This document shows, piece by piece, positions 25,893 to 34,797 of a DNA stretch of 64,000 nucleotides. Origin of the DNA: Desulfovibrionaceae bacterium (GTDB lineage Bacteria > Desulfobacterota > Desulfovibrionia > Desulfovibrionales > Desulfovibrionaceae); NCBI GenBank assembly GCA_015709205.1, contig JACCQO010000011.1:36102-100101 (forward strand), written 5' to 3'. Both the position numbers and the translations under genes were made by a program. Every line of letters begins with the position of its first letter. Position 1 is the stretch's first letter. The notes under the pieces were generated by a model that searched no databases, was not told the origin of the DNA, and saw only the letters and a list, made by a program, of their open reading frames with translations.

Positions 25893-26738
25893 CTAGAATA
25901 GCGGCTGCTCGCGCAGGGGCGCGGGCTGGGCGGCGGCCTTGTCGGCGGGCTTGCCCGTTGCGTTCGCGGACGCGTCGGCGGGCGCGGCCGGAGCCTGACC
26001 CGCGGCCTGCCAGGCCCTGACCGGCCGGCCCATGTCGTGGGCCAGGGCCGTGACCACGGCGTAGACCGGGTCGTCGGGCAGCCGCGACTCGCGCGTGGTG
26101 AAGATCCAATCCTGGGTCAGCTCGCGCGTGACCGAGCCGCCCTGCTGGATGGACCAGAGCATCTGGCCGTTGATGGCGTCCCAGATCTCGATGTTCAGGG
26201 CGATGCGCGTATCGCCGGCCGTGCCCCCGGCGTAGAAGTAGGTCACGTCGCCGCCGACGGCCAGGTCCGCGCCCACGGCGCGCGCCGCGGCCGCGGCTTC
26301 GGCCCCGCCGGGCCAGGTCGCGGCCTCGGCGAACTCGAAGACCGGAAACACGGTTTCGGCCAGCCAGGCGCGCCAGAAGGTGCGGCCGATCTCGCGGCCC
26401 AGATGCGTGGAGCCGTCGATGTTCTGGCGCACGCGCAGGGGCAGGAAGATGGCCGAGAGTTCGCGGGTGGGCGGCGTGACGGGCTGCACGGCGACGCGCG
26501 GCGGCTCGCGGCGCACGTTTTCGTCCACGTACAGCTTGCTGCGCGCGCCCAGGTCGCCGGTGTAGCCGTAGCGGTCGATCCGTTCGGTGGCTGCCTGGCA
26601 GCCGCCGAGCAGCACGGCCAGGGCGCAGAGCGCGAGCAGGGCCGGGAGGGCCGGACCGCGGCGGGGCGCGGCGTTGCGCGCGGCGGCGGAGGCGGCGGGA
26701 CGTGCGGAAAGGGGCTGGCGGTGGTCGCGTGCGGTCAT
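25893..26738 (-). CDS. Putative lipoprotein of unknown function
   Basis: A 281-residue protein, not recognised as a named family. After a basic N-terminus of about 30 residues it has a hydrophobic run ending AVLLGGC, a lipobox with its cysteine near residue 47, so it is probably lipid-anchored. The mature part (RIDRYGYTGDLGARSKLYVDENV, then PPRVAVQPVTPPT) looks globular with beta-rich stretches in the middle (GGDVTYFYAGGTAGDTRIALNIEIWDAING), somewhat like lipoproteins that assemble envelope complexes. The final 45 residues are Ala/Pro-rich. The long, Arg-rich leader before the hydrophobic core is unusual. It begins 158 bases after the end of the next gene upstream. Confidence 0.75.
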   Translation of the reverse strand: MTARDHRQPLSARPAASAAARNAAPRRGPALPALLALCALAVLLGGCQAATERIDRYGYTGDLGARSKLYVDENVRREPPRVAVQPVTPPTRELSAIFLPLRVRQNIDGSTHLGREIGRTFWRAWLAETVFPVFEFAEAATWPGGAEAAAAARAVGADLAVGGDVTYFYAGGTAGDTRIALNIEIWDAINGQMLWSIQQGGSVTRELTQDWIFTTRESRLPDDPVYAVVTALAHDMGRPVRAWQAAGQAPAAPADASANATGKPADKAAAQPAPLREQPLF

Positions 26739-26896
26739 GGCTGTCCTCGTGCGGCCGCGCGGCGGAACCCGGGTGTCGGTTTCCCGGCGCGGCCCTGTGT
26801 GCTGCACGGGGCATTGCAAGATGGATGCCGCGCGGCGGCCCGGCGGCCCGGGATGGCGGATGGCGGATGGCGACGGGGCGGCGGGCCGTGGCCGAC

Positions 26897-27244
26897 CTAC
26901 TGCAGCCGCGTGGTCGGCGAGGGCGCGGTGGCCACGGTCTCGATGAGCTGGGTGCGCGACTGCAGCAGGCTGGCGCGCAGCTCCAGCCGCTTTTCCGGCG
27001 GCAGCCGCCGGAAGGAGGGCCCCCCGGCCAGGCGCTCCAGCCGTTCCATCTCGGCCTGGATGTGTTTGATGCGGCCGTGGAACTCGTGTTCGCGCGGCCA
27101 GATGCCCTCGGCCAGCCGGGCCAGGTGGGCCAGCTCGCGGGCCAGGGCGCGGAAGGATTCCGGGTCCAGCTCGCGGCGCAGCTCGCGCGCGGTGCGCCGA
27201 CTCAGCCGCCAGGCGGCGATGCGCTGCAGGAGACGGGCGAACAT
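26897..27244 (-). CDS. Small basic helical protein of unknown function
   Basis: A 115-residue, Arg/Leu/Glu-rich protein predicted to be almost all helix, with no membrane segment or cysteines and no recognised family. The ATG at 27244 is used; an in-frame TTG six bases earlier is also possible. It starts 27 bases after the zinc-ribbon/Yip1 gene and is probably cotranscribed with it and with the lipoprotein gene that follows. The composition agrees with a real coding region of this genome, but evidence is limited to frame, length and context. Confidence 0.6.
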   Translation of the reverse strand: MFARLLQRIAAWRLSRRTARELRRELDPESFRALARELAHLARLAEGIWPREHEFHGRIKHIQAEMERLERLAGGPSFRRLPPEKRLELRASLLQSRTQLIETVATAPSPTTRLQ

Positions 27245-27271
27245 GGCCAAGGCTCGCGCTGCCGGTTGCGC

Positions 27272-28453
27272 CTAGCGCAGGGGCCCGCCGGGCGGCTGGT
27301 GCAGGGAGGCGAGCAGCAGCACGCCGAGCACAAAGACCACAGGCAGGAGCAGGGCCAGGGCCAGGCGCGGGAAGGACGTGCGGTGGATCTGCTTGAGGCC
27401 GATGAAGGTGACGATCAGCGACCAGCTCATGGCCACCACCGGGCCCACGTAGGGCACGGCGTTGAGGACCATGGGCGCCGCGCCGTAGCACACGGCGCGG
27501 AAGGTGCCCTCGAAGCCGCTCTTGCCCGCGCGCACGAGCAGGAGGAAGAGATGGCAGACCGCGGCGTTGATGAACACGCCGAGCACGAGCAGGGCGGGCA
27601 GCACGGCCATGAGCATGAGCAGGTCCGTGGCGGCCATGGTCTCGGGCAGGGAGAAGGAGGTCTGCAGCCAGAGCTGGGGCAGGCCGAGGCGGTCCCAGGC
27701 GAATTCGCAGAGAAAGGCGAAGAGGTTCAGGAGCACGGCGAAGGCCAGGGGCCGCGTCAGGGCCCCGTTCAGGGGCATGGTCTGGAAGAAGAGCGGGGCC
27801 GAGAGCATGCCGCGCCTGATGGTCTGGAACAGGCCCGGGAAGAAGCCGTACCTGTCCATGCGCTCCCAGGGTACGTCCACGGTCACGTGGTCGTGGGCGT
27901 CGGCCGCGGCCCAGCCCGGGCCGAAGGGGTCGGCCTCGGTGTCGGCATCGGCATGCCCGGACGCCCTGTCGCGGGAAGCGTCCTGGTCGGCATGGCTCTG
28001 GGGCCGCGCGTCGGGGGCGCGCCACGGCTCGGCCGGTTGGGCTGGTTCGGCCGCTTGGGCCGGTTCGCTCGGGGCCTCGGGGGGCGCGTCCGCATCGGCG
28101 TCGCGATCGGCGTCGCGATCGGCCGCTCGATCGGAAAATCCGTCGGGCGGGGTCATGGCCTCCAGCCGCTGCCACACGTCCTGGGCCGTGGGCTCGACGG
28201 GCTCGGCGGGGGCGGCGGGCTCGGCGTCCGGCGCGTCCTGCGCGGAGCGGGCCGCGGAAGCATCGGAGGCTGCGGGTTCATCGGGAGTCGCGGCGGCCTC
28301 GGGCTCCTCGATGAGGAACTCGTCCTCCGGAGGCAGCTCGCGGAACTTGAATTTTTCCTTGCACCTCGGGCAAGTGGCCACGACAGCGCGCGGCGGCAGC
28401 TTGTCTTCGGGCACTTCCCGGGCGAATTGGCAGTTGGGGCAGATGATTTGCAT
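27272..28453 (-). CDS. Zinc-ribbon and Yip1-domain membrane protein
   Basis: A 393-residue protein with three parts. Residues 1-40 form an MJ0042-type zinc ribbon (CPNCQFAREVPEDKL and CPRCKEKFKF). Residues 50-190 are a disordered Asp/Ala/Pro/Glu-rich linker with short repeats of Ala-Asp-Arg-Asp type. From about 195 the chain has five hydrophobic segments of the Yip1 family, including PYVGPVVAMSWSLIVTFIGLKQIH. Such proteins are common in deltaproteobacteria; their role is not established. It lies first in a likely three-gene set with the small basic protein and the lipoprotein. Confidence 0.82.
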   Translation of the reverse strand: MQIICPNCQFAREVPEDKLPPRAVVATCPRCKEKFKFRELPPEDEFLIEEPEAAATPDEPAASDASAARSAQDAPDAEPAAPAEPVEPTAQDVWQRLEAMTPPDGFSDRAADRDADRDADADAPPEAPSEPAQAAEPAQPAEPWRAPDARPQSHADQDASRDRASGHADADTEADPFGPGWAAADAHDHVTVDVPWERMDRYGFFPGLFQTIRRGMLSAPLFFQTMPLNGALTRPLAFAVLLNLFAFLCEFAWDRLGLPQLWLQTSFSLPETMAATDLLMLMAVLPALLVLGVFINAAVCHLFLLLVRAGKSGFEGTFRAVCYGAAPMVLNAVPYVGPVVAMSWSLIVTFIGLKQIHRTSFPRLALALLLPVVFVLGVLLLASLHQPPGGPLR

Positions 28454-28559
28454 GGGGCTACCTTGAAAGAGGCTGCAAAGCGGTATTTGTAGCTGGTCCG
28501 GCAGCGGGAATCAACCCGCGTTTTGACGCGCCCGGTCGCTCGCCGCGGCGCGCCTGGGC

Positions 28560-30044
28560 TCAGCCCTTGGACGGAATTTCGGGCAGCAGCAGGCGGACGA
28601 GGGCGCGCGGGGGGGGCGCGGCCTCGTCGCCCCGCGACGCCGGTCCGGTCAGGTCGCCCCGCGACGCCGGTCCGGTCAGGTCGCCCCGCGACGCCGGTCC
28701 GGCCGGGGGCGGTCCGGCCAGCGGCAGGGCCGAAAGGGGCAGAGACGGGTGCGCCGGGTTGAGGCGGTGGGCCACCGCGCCCCCCGCGGCGCGGCTGAAG
28801 AGGTCGAGCTTGCGCTCCAGCTCCTCGCGCGACTTGCGCACCCGGCTGTAGTGGTCGATGGGCGCGTCGGCCAGGATGCCCGCCGGGCCGTTCGCGCCGG
28901 TGAGCACCTCGTGCACCGGGCGGCGGAAGCGCAGCCGTTCGGAGCGGCGGAACAGGCGCAACTGCAGGTCCGGCCAGAGCCCGTAGCCCACGAGCGCGCG
29001 GTCGCCTGCGCCGGTCAGGGTGCGCCGGGGCAGGAACCAGAAGTCCGCGCCGCCGCGCGCGCGGTCGCGCTCCAGCACGGCGGGCAGCCCGGCCCACACG
29101 CCCGGGGCCGGTTCCTCGTCGCCGTCCAGGTAGAACACCCAGTCGCCGGTGCACAGGTCGAGCATGCGGTTGCGCTGGGCCGCGAAGTGCAGTTCCAGGG
29201 GATGGGCGACCTGGCGCAGGGCCACGGCCGGATCCAGCCGCGCGGCGGCCGGGTGCTCGGGCACGGATTCCGCGTCCCAGACCACGCAGAGCTCGTGGAC
29301 CCAGGGGGGCACCTGGGCGAAGAAGCGCTCCAGCCCGGGTTCGTCCGGGTGCAGGATGGCGGCCACGGACAGGGTGGGCGCGGGGGGTGCGGGCGCGTCC
29401 GGAGACGGGCCCGGGTCGCGGCGCAGGGCCAGCAGGGTGCGCTGGAGCGCGGTCAGCGCGTCGCGCGCCGGACCGGCCGGGACCTCGGGGTTGCGCATCA
29501 TCAGCGCATGCTCCGGGGCCGGGCCGAAGGCGGCCAGGAGCAGGAGCACGGCCCAGGGCGAGGTGTCCGCCAGGAGCCGGCAGGGGCCGTCGTCGGTCCA
29601 CCAGGCCAGGGGCGGGCCGGGCCGTCCGCTGCGCAGGTGGGCCTGGATCGTGGCCTGCACGGCCCCGGGGTCCAGGCCGACCACGGTCAACCGCGTTCCC
29701 CCGGGAAAGGCCGGGGCCGGAGGCTGCGCGGCGCTCGGCCCGGCGTTCGCTACGGGCCGGGCCAGCCGCTCGGCCAGCCGCTCGGCTATCCGGCCGCTCC
29801 CGTAGCCCAGGAGCACGAGATCGCGCTTGCCCGAGGCGGCCAGGGCAGTGGCGGCGCGGGCCACGAAACGGTCGGCGGCGGCGTCCCCGGTCGCCTTCCC
29901 GACTGCGTCCCCGGTCGCGTCCCCGGTCGCGTCTCCGTCGGCGGCCTCCGGCGGCCGTTCGCCGGGCGTCGCGGCATCGCGCAGGCCGAAATGCAGCAGC
30001 TCCAGGGTGTAGGTCTTGAAGGGATGCTGGGCGGGACGTGTCAT
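28560..30044 (-). CDS. Glycosyltransferase family 2-like protein with repeat-bearing tails
   Basis: A 494-residue protein whose middle (residues about 225-440) is a GT-A glycosyltransferase of the type seen in lipopolysaccharide core and flagellin glycosylation: LSVAAILHPDEPGLERFFAQV, AQRNRMLDLCTGDWVFYLDGDEEP (the DxD-like metal site) and PVHEVL. The N-terminal 220 residues resemble no domain I can name. The gene carries two low-complexity repeats: GDAT-type units near residues 37-55 and three nearly exact copies of GPASRGDLT near the C-terminus, encoded by 27-base DNA repeats. Its place between a second glycosyltransferase and other genes beside fliD, fliS and flagellin suggests flagellin or surface glycosylation. 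Confidence 0.8.
   Translation of the reverse strand: MTRPAQHPFKTYTLELLHFGLRDAATPGERPPEAADGDATGDATGDAVGKATGDAAADRFVARAATALAASGKRDLVLLGYGSGRIAERLAERLARPVANAGPSAAQPPAPAFPGGTRLTVVGLDPGAVQATIQAHLRSGRPGPPLAWWTDDGPCRLLADTSPWAVLLLLAAFGPAPEHALMMRNPEVPAGPARDALTALQRTLLALRRDPGPSPDAPAPPAPTLSVAAILHPDEPGLERFFAQVPPWVHELCVVWDAESVPEHPAAARLDPAVALRQVAHPLELHFAAQRNRMLDLCTGDWVFYLDGDEEPAPGVWAGLPAVLERDRARGGADFWFLPRRTLTGAGDRALVGYGLWPDLQLRLFRRSERLRFRRPVHEVLTGANGPAGILADAPIDHYSRVRKSREELERKLDLFSRAAGGAVAHRLNPAHPSLPLSALPLAGPPPAGPASRGDLTGPASRGDLTGPASRGDEAAPPPRALVRLLLPEIPSKG
28626..28702. repeat. 27-base tandem repeat, just under three copies
   Basis: Units begin at 28626, 28653 and 28680, identical as far as the third, partial copy runs. 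Each encodes nine residues (GPASRGDLT) of the glycosyltransferase on the minus strand. The length is a multiple of three, so copy-number change would keep the frame. Confidence 0.85.
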
Positions 30045-30086
30045 GGGATGGTGTGCCGTCGCTCCTGTCGTGCGCCGTGCGCCGCC

Positions 30087-31229
30087 TCAGGCCCGCGCGC
30101 GCTCGGCCAGGACCGCATCATAGATGGATTCCAGCCGCCGGACAACCGCCTGCACGCGGTATTCGCGTTGCGCCTTGGCCTGTCCGGCCGCTCCCATGCG
30201 TCGGGCCTCGGCCGGGTCCAGCAGCAGCCGGGCCAGGGCCGCGGCGTAGTCCCCGGCGTCGCGCGCCACCAGGCCGGTGACGCCGTGCTCCACCAGTTCG
30301 AGTTGGGCGTTGTCGCGCGGCGGCGGGCAGGGGTGCGTGACCACCGGCAGCCCGGCGGCCATGGCCTCGGCAATGGCCAGGCCGAAGCTCTCGCCCGTGT
30401 CGTTGGCGTGGGCCAGCACGCTGATGGAGGCCAGGAATTCGCCCAGGGCGCGCTCGCCCACGAGGGGGTCCACGAACTCCACCACGTCCTCCACGCCCAG
30501 TTCCGCCACCCGGGCGCGGGCCGCGTCCGTGCCGCCGACCACGCGGTAGACCAGCCCGGGCACGCGCCGGGCCAGTTCGGGCACGAAATCCAGGGCCAGG
30601 TCCGACCACTTGCCCGGGTCCGGGCGCGAGAGGCGGCCGACCACGGGCTTCGAGAAATCGCGGCCCGCGCCGAAGGGGGCCAGGAAGTCCGTGTCCACGG
30701 GGTTGTGCAGCACGCCGTGGCGCGGGTCGTCCGGCGCGATCCTTCCGGCGGCCGCCAGACGCGCGCGGCAGAAGTCGGAGACGTACAGGTGGCGGTCGAT
30801 GCAGGCGGCCAGGGGGGTGGGATCGTGGCGGCCGAAGACGTTGGTCTCCACCAGGGCGGGCAGGCCCTTGGGCGGCCCGGCGGGCCGTCCGGCGGCGCGC
30901 GTGGCGCGCGCCAGTTTCACGGGCCGGATCAGCGCGGGCTCGGGCCAGCCGCCGCGGTGTACGTGCACCACGTCCGGGGCGAAACGCAGCAGCACGGAGA
31001 GCAGGTCGCCGCCCACGAAGGTCGGCACGGACACGGCGCGCAGCATGGGGGCGCGCTCGCCGTCCGCCGCGCCCCAGGCCGCGACCTCGAAGCGCGCGCG
31101 GTCCAGGTGCGCGGCAAAGAGCTGCAGGACCTTTTCCGTGCCGCCGGGGCCGAATCCCTTGGCCACGTGCAGCACGCGCACGCGCTTCTCGCTTCCGGGC
31201 CGGTCCGGCGGGTGGTGTTCCGAGGCCAT
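30087..31229 (-). CDS. Glycosyltransferase family 4 (GT-B)
   Basis: A 380-residue cytoplasmic transferase of the GT-B fold. The N-terminal domain starts VRVLHVAKGFGPGGTEKVLQLFAAHLD, and the C-terminal donor-binding domain holds VVGRLSRPDPGKW and the E-x7-E element in ESFGLAIAEAMAAGLPVVT, typical of family 4. Donor and acceptor sugars cannot be read from the sequence. It lies 42 bases upstream of the family 2-like gene and 148 bases downstream of fliS, with a terminator between, so it may be only partly cotranscribed with the flagellar genes. Flagellin glycosylation is the simplest reading of the context. Confidence 0.88.
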   Translation of the reverse strand: MASEHHPPDRPGSEKRVRVLHVAKGFGPGGTEKVLQLFAAHLDRARFEVAAWGAADGERAPMLRAVSVPTFVGGDLLSVLLRFAPDVVHVHRGGWPEPALIRPVKLARATRAAGRPAGPPKGLPALVETNVFGRHDPTPLAACIDRHLYVSDFCRARLAAAGRIAPDDPRHGVLHNPVDTDFLAPFGAGRDFSKPVVGRLSRPDPGKWSDLALDFVPELARRVPGLVYRVVGGTDAARARVAELGVEDVVEFVDPLVGERALGEFLASISVLAHANDTGESFGLAIAEAMAAGLPVVTHPCPPPRDNAQLELVEHGVTGLVARDAGDYAAALARLLLDPAEARRMGAAGQAKAQREYRVQAVVRRLESIYDAVLAERARA

Positions 31230-31272
31230 GGCGTTCCGTCCTGTGTCCTGCGCCGCGCGCCGCGCGGCGGGC

Positions 31273-31296
31273 GCAAAAAGGGCGGTCCCTGACCGC
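31273..31296 (-). terminator. Rho-independent terminator of fliD-fliS
   Basis: On the minus strand the stem GGGCGGT/ACCGCCC (31278-31296) is followed by five T residues (31273-31277), about 80 bases after the fliS stop codon. Confidence 0.8.
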
Positions 31297-31377
31297 CCCT
31301 CGCCGCGTTCCGTTTCGCGTCTCTCCCGCTTGGCCGTGCGCGCGGGGCCGGTTCCCCGGGCCGCGTGCCGGGCCGCG

Positions 31378-32037
31378 CTATTCGCCCTTGCGCTCGGACA
31401 TCCTGCGATAGGCGTTGGCCCCGGCCATGGGCCGCGCCCCGCCCTGGGCGGGGTGTGGGCCGCCCGCCGCGGGCGGCATCAGCGGATAGACGTTGGCCCC
31501 CGGCCTGGGGGACTGGGCTGCGGGGTGCTGCTGCGCCGCGGCCGCGGCGTATCCGGCTCCGGCGCGCATGGCCGCGCCCGCTCCGCCCGCGGCCCCGGCC
31601 GCGCCCATGGGCGAGGCCACGCCGCGCGCCGAGGGGCCCTGGCGGTCCGGCGGCGTATCGGGCTGGGGCGCGCCCAGGGCCGCCACCTGGGCGAAGGCCT
31701 CGCGCAGCCCGCCGAGGATCTTGATGACCTCGTCCACGTAGCTCACGTCCATCTTCAGGTTGGCGTTGAGCAGCCGCGTGTTGCAGTAGAAGTAGAGCTT
31801 GTGCAGGTTGTCGGCCAGGTCGCCGCCCTTCTGGGGGTTGAGGCTGGCGTCGAGTTCGGAGATCACGTCGATGGCCTTGGAGAGCAGGATGCCCTTGGCC
31901 GCGAAGTCGCGCTCGGCGATCTTGTCCTTGGCCTGGTTGAGAAACTTCACGGCCCCGTCGTAGAGCATCAGCAACAGGTCGCCCTGGGTGGTGGTTCCGA
32001 CCTGGGTGGAAAAATACGCGTGGGCGGCTTTGTTCAT
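31378..32037 (-). CDS. fliS: Flagellin chaperone FliS with long Ala/Gly/Pro tail
   Basis: Cytoplasmic chaperone that binds flagellin's C-terminal helix and prevents early polymerisation. Residues 1-118 match FliS in full (AYFSTQVGTTTQGDLLLMLYDGAVKFLNQAKDKI near the start, and the NLHKLYFYCNTRLLNANLKMD helix). The remaining 100 residues are an Ala/Gly/Pro-rich tail with Gln and His, nearly doubling the usual length of about 125. Nothing suggests a second folded domain. The gene starts 12 bases after fliD, the normal fliD-fliS pairing. Confidence 0.93.
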   Translation of the reverse strand: MNKAAHAYFSTQVGTTTQGDLLLMLYDGAVKFLNQAKDKIAERDFAAKGILLSKAIDVISELDASLNPQKGGDLADNLHKLYFYCNTRLLNANLKMDVSYVDEVIKILGGLREAFAQVAALGAPQPDTPPDRQGPSARGVASPMGAAGAAGGAGAAMRAGAGYAAAAAQQHPAAQSPRPGANVYPLMPPAAGGPHPAQGGARPMAGANAYRRMSERKGE

Positions 32038-32049
32038 GGATGCTCCCGG

Positions 32050-33756
32050 TTAATTGGAGGAAAGCTGGTTGACCTGGTTGCTCAGCGAGGTCTGGAGCTT
32101 GTCGTAGTAGCCCAGCGTCGCCTCCAGGCGCGCGTACTTGGCGCGCAGGGTCTGCTCCATCTTGAGCAACCGCTTGTCCTCATAGTCGATCTTTTCGTCG
32201 ATCGACTTCATGATGTCGTCGTAATTGTCCTCGAGGATGTGCAACGGGCCGGTGGTGGAATTGGTCAGGTCGGCGAGCAGGGCGTCCATTTCCTGCATCT
32301 TGCCTTCCTTGAGCCGGATGTTGCCTTCGTAGCTTCCCGCGGTGAAGTTGTTGACCTTGACGACCATGCCCCGGGAGCCGCCGGTGTCCTGCGAGGTGAT
32401 CGTGTGCGTCGTGTTGTCCCAGGTCGCCGCCACGCCGTTGATGGACGCGGAGGTGATGTCGCCCGCTGCGTCCACGGTATACTTCACGCCGTACTTGCCG
32501 GCCTTGGTGATGCCGTCGATCTGCGAATAGAAGCCGAAGTCGCTGGAGTCCGACGCCCCTTCACTGTCGATGGCGAAGAGCTCTGCCACGAGATCCGGAT
32601 ACTTTTCCAGGGCCTCGTCCAGGGCCTCCTCGTCCAGGGTCAGCAGCCCGTTGGTCACCGAGCCCTCTTCCGCGTCGGTGAGGATGCCGATTTGCGACAG
32701 CGAGGTCAACTTGTCGCCCTGGCCCGTGGCGGCGTTGTAGTACTCGAAGCCCACCGCCTTGCTGGCGATGGCCGACTTGAGCTGGCTGTCGATGAGCTGC
32801 ACCCCGTAGTTGCCCGTGAGCAGGGAGCCCTGGGAGGTGATGTCGATGGATTTGTTCAGCGAGGCCAGTTTTATGGTCTTGGTTCCCTTGGTGACCTTGG
32901 TCAGGTCCCGGATCAGGGAGCGCACGTCGTTGACCGCGGAGACGAAGTTGCGGACCTTCTCCTTGATGGCCTCCTTGTCCGTGGCCACCGTGATCAGCGC
33001 GGAACCGATGCCCGTGGTGTCCTTGAGCTGGAAGGTTACGCCCGGGACCACGTTGTCGACGGAGTTGGAGTCGGACTCGATCCAGCCCGACGTGGGCCAT
33101 CCGTCCACGCGGATCTGGGAGCTCTGGTTGGTCTGGGTCACGGCCCAGCCCGCGCTGGAAACCACCAGGTCGGCGTCGTCGCCCATGTCCAGGCCGCGCA
33201 CCTGCAGGAAGGTGTTCGTGCCGTCGGAAAGGGTGGACATGCGCACGCCGGGGTTGTCCGGGTTGCTGTTGAAGAGGTTCACGAATTCCTGGACCGTGGT
33301 GTTGGCGGCCACGTTCAGGGAATAGTCCTGGCCCGCGTAGTGGTAGTTCCAGGTGATGTCCGAGAGGGTGAAGGCGTCCGCGGAGTCGGCGTAGGCCGTG
33401 GAGTCCGTGAGGATGGCGTTCTGGGCCAGACGGTTGACCTGGACGTAGTGGGCGCCCTCTTCGGCCTCGGCGTTCACCGTTGCGGTGACGTAGGTGTCCG
33501 CCGTGGACGAGGCCGTCTTGACCAGGAACTCGTTGAGCGAGTCCATGCTGCCCAGCGTGGTCTTGAGGGAGAGCAGCTTGGTGTTGAGCTCCTGGAAGGC
33601 GGCGTTCTTGGTTTCCCACTCCGTGCGCCACAGCTCCAGGCGCTTCTTGTGGATGGATTCGACCTCGAGGAGCTGGTCGATCATCGTGGTGAAGTCCGTG
33701 CCCGAGCCCAGGCCGGTGAAGCTGATCGAACCGGATATGGTGTTCGTCTCTGCCAT
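32050..33756 (-). CDS. fliD: Flagellar hook-associated protein 2 (filament cap)
   Basis: Forms the cap at the tip of the flagellum under which flagellin polymerises. The 568-residue protein has the FliD N-terminal region (GSISFTGLGSGTDFTTMIDQLLEVES, then an LSLKTTLGSMDSLNEF helix) and a C-terminal coiled coil (from about residue 495) ending LYDKL-like sequence and NQVNQLSS. There is no signal peptide, as expected for export through the flagellar apparatus. The upstream 150 bases hold the flagellin terminator but no clear sigma-28 promoter, so readthrough or a different sigma factor may drive it. Confidence 0.96.
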   Translation of the reverse strand: MAETNTISGSISFTGLGSGTDFTTMIDQLLEVESIHKKRLELWRTEWETKNAAFQELNTKLLSLKTTLGSMDSLNEFLVKTASSTADTYVTATVNAEAEEGAHYVQVNRLAQNAILTDSTAYADSADAFTLSDITWNYHYAGQDYSLNVAANTTVQEFVNLFNSNPDNPGVRMSTLSDGTNTFLQVRGLDMGDDADLVVSSAGWAVTQTNQSSQIRVDGWPTSGWIESDSNSVDNVVPGVTFQLKDTTGIGSALITVATDKEAIKEKVRNFVSAVNDVRSLIRDLTKVTKGTKTIKLASLNKSIDITSQGSLLTGNYGVQLIDSQLKSAIASKAVGFEYYNAATGQGDKLTSLSQIGILTDAEEGSVTNGLLTLDEEALDEALEKYPDLVAELFAIDSEGASDSSDFGFYSQIDGITKAGKYGVKYTVDAAGDITSASINGVAATWDNTTHTITSQDTGGSRGMVVKVNNFTAGSYEGNIRLKEGKMQEMDALLADLTNSTTGPLHILEDNYDDIMKSIDEKIDYEDKRLLKMEQTLRAKYARLEATLGYYDKLQTSLSNQVNQLSSN

Positions 33757-33835
33757 GTTTTTTTTCCCCGGGAAAATTTTTCCGACGATTTTCTCCGGTG
33801 GGGCTCGTGCAAGGCCCGTTCCAGGGCCCGAGGGC

Positions 33836-33869
33836 GCGAAAGGCCGGACCGCCTCCAGGCGGTCCGGCC
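33836..33869 (-). terminator. Terminator of the minus-strand flagellin gene
   Basis: A 12-base perfect stem (GGCCGGACCGCC and its complement, four-base loop) at 33842-33869 is followed on the minus strand by TTTC. The T tract is short, so termination may be partial. Confidence 0.65.
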
Positions 33870-33906
33870 GTCATCGTCTATGGGCGCCGGACGCGTGCGT
33901 GCACTA

Positions 33907-34797
33907 CTAGCCGCCCAGCAGCTGCATGGCCAGACGCGGCAGGGAGTTGGCCTGGGCCAGCATGGCCACCGCGGACTGGGTGAGGATCTGGTTGCGCACG
34001 AAGTTGGTCATTTCCAGGGACACGTCCACGTCCGAGATCTGGGACTCGGCGGCCTGCATGTTCTCGGCCTGGGTCTGCAGGTTGGTCACGGTGTTCTGCA
34101 GCCGGTTCTGCAGGGCGCCCAGGGAGGCGCGGATCTTGTCCTTGGAGATGATGGCGTCGTTGAGCGCCACCAGGGCCTGCTGCGCACCCTGCTGGGTGGA
34201 GATGGAGAAGCCCGCGCCCGCGGCGGACTGGTTGCCCACGCCCAGGGCCGAGGCCGTGGCCGTGCCGATCTGGATGTAGTAGTAGTCCTCGGCGCTGTCG
34301 TTGGCCGTGCCGAAGTGCACCTTGAGCTTGCCCTGGGCCTGCATGCCGGACCCGTCGTGCGAGGTGGCCGAGAGGTTGCCGTTGAGCAGGTAGATGCCGT
34401 TGAAGTCCGTGGCGTTGGCGATTCGGGTGATTTCCGAGGCCATGGCCTGGTACTCGGAATCGATCATCAACCGCTGGTCGGAGTTGTAGGTGCCGGTGGC
34501 CGCCTGTTCGGCCAGTTCCTTCATGCGGATGAGCTTCTCGTCGATGACCTGCAGGGCGCCGTCGGCCGTCTGGATCAGGCTGATGGCGTCGTTGGCGTTG
34601 CGCACGCCTTGGTTCAGGGCGGTGATGTCCGCCTTCATGAGCTCGCGGATGGCCAGCCCCGCGGCGTCGTCGGCCGCGGTGCCGATGCGCAGGCCCGAGG
34701 AGAGGCGCCGGGTTGAAACCGACAGGTTGCCATAGGCGCTGCCGAGGTTCCGCGCGGCGTTCATGGCCATCAGGTTGTGATTGATAACGAGCGACAT
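33907..34797 (-). CDS. fliC: Flagellin, copy 1
   Basis: Filament subunit of 296 residues with conserved N-terminal (SLVINHNLMAMNAARNL, then RRLSSGLRI) and C-terminal (ESQISDVDVSLEMTNFVRNQILTQSAVAMLAQANSLP, ending in LGG) helices and a short central domain. It is identical in protein to the flagellin at 40235-41125 except for three residues among the first 39 (Met12, Gly19, Gly39 here). Its codons differ freely from the other copy in the first 138 bases and not at all in the stretches compared after that. A sigma-28-type promoter lies 122 bases upstream, and an AAGGAGG site precedes the ATG. The two copies point away from each other. Confidence 0.97.
   Translation of the reverse strand: MSLVINHNLMAMNAARNLGSAYGNLSVSTRRLSSGLRIGTAADDAAGLAIRELMKADITALNQGVRNANDAISLIQTADGALQVIDEKLIRMKELAEQAATGTYNSDQRLMIDSEYQAMASEITRIANATDFNGIYLLNGNLSATSHDGSGMQAQGKLKVHFGTANDSAEDYYYIQIGTATASALGVGNQSAAGAGFSISTQQGAQQALVALNDAIISKDKIRASLGALQNRLQNTVTNLQTQAENMQAAESQISDVDVSLEMTNFVRNQILTQSAVAMLAQANSLPRLAMQLLGG

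Noticed and set aside
28626-28702. CRISPR-like repeat array
   Set aside because: The repeats are contiguous without spacers and are in frame inside a glycosyltransferase gene.
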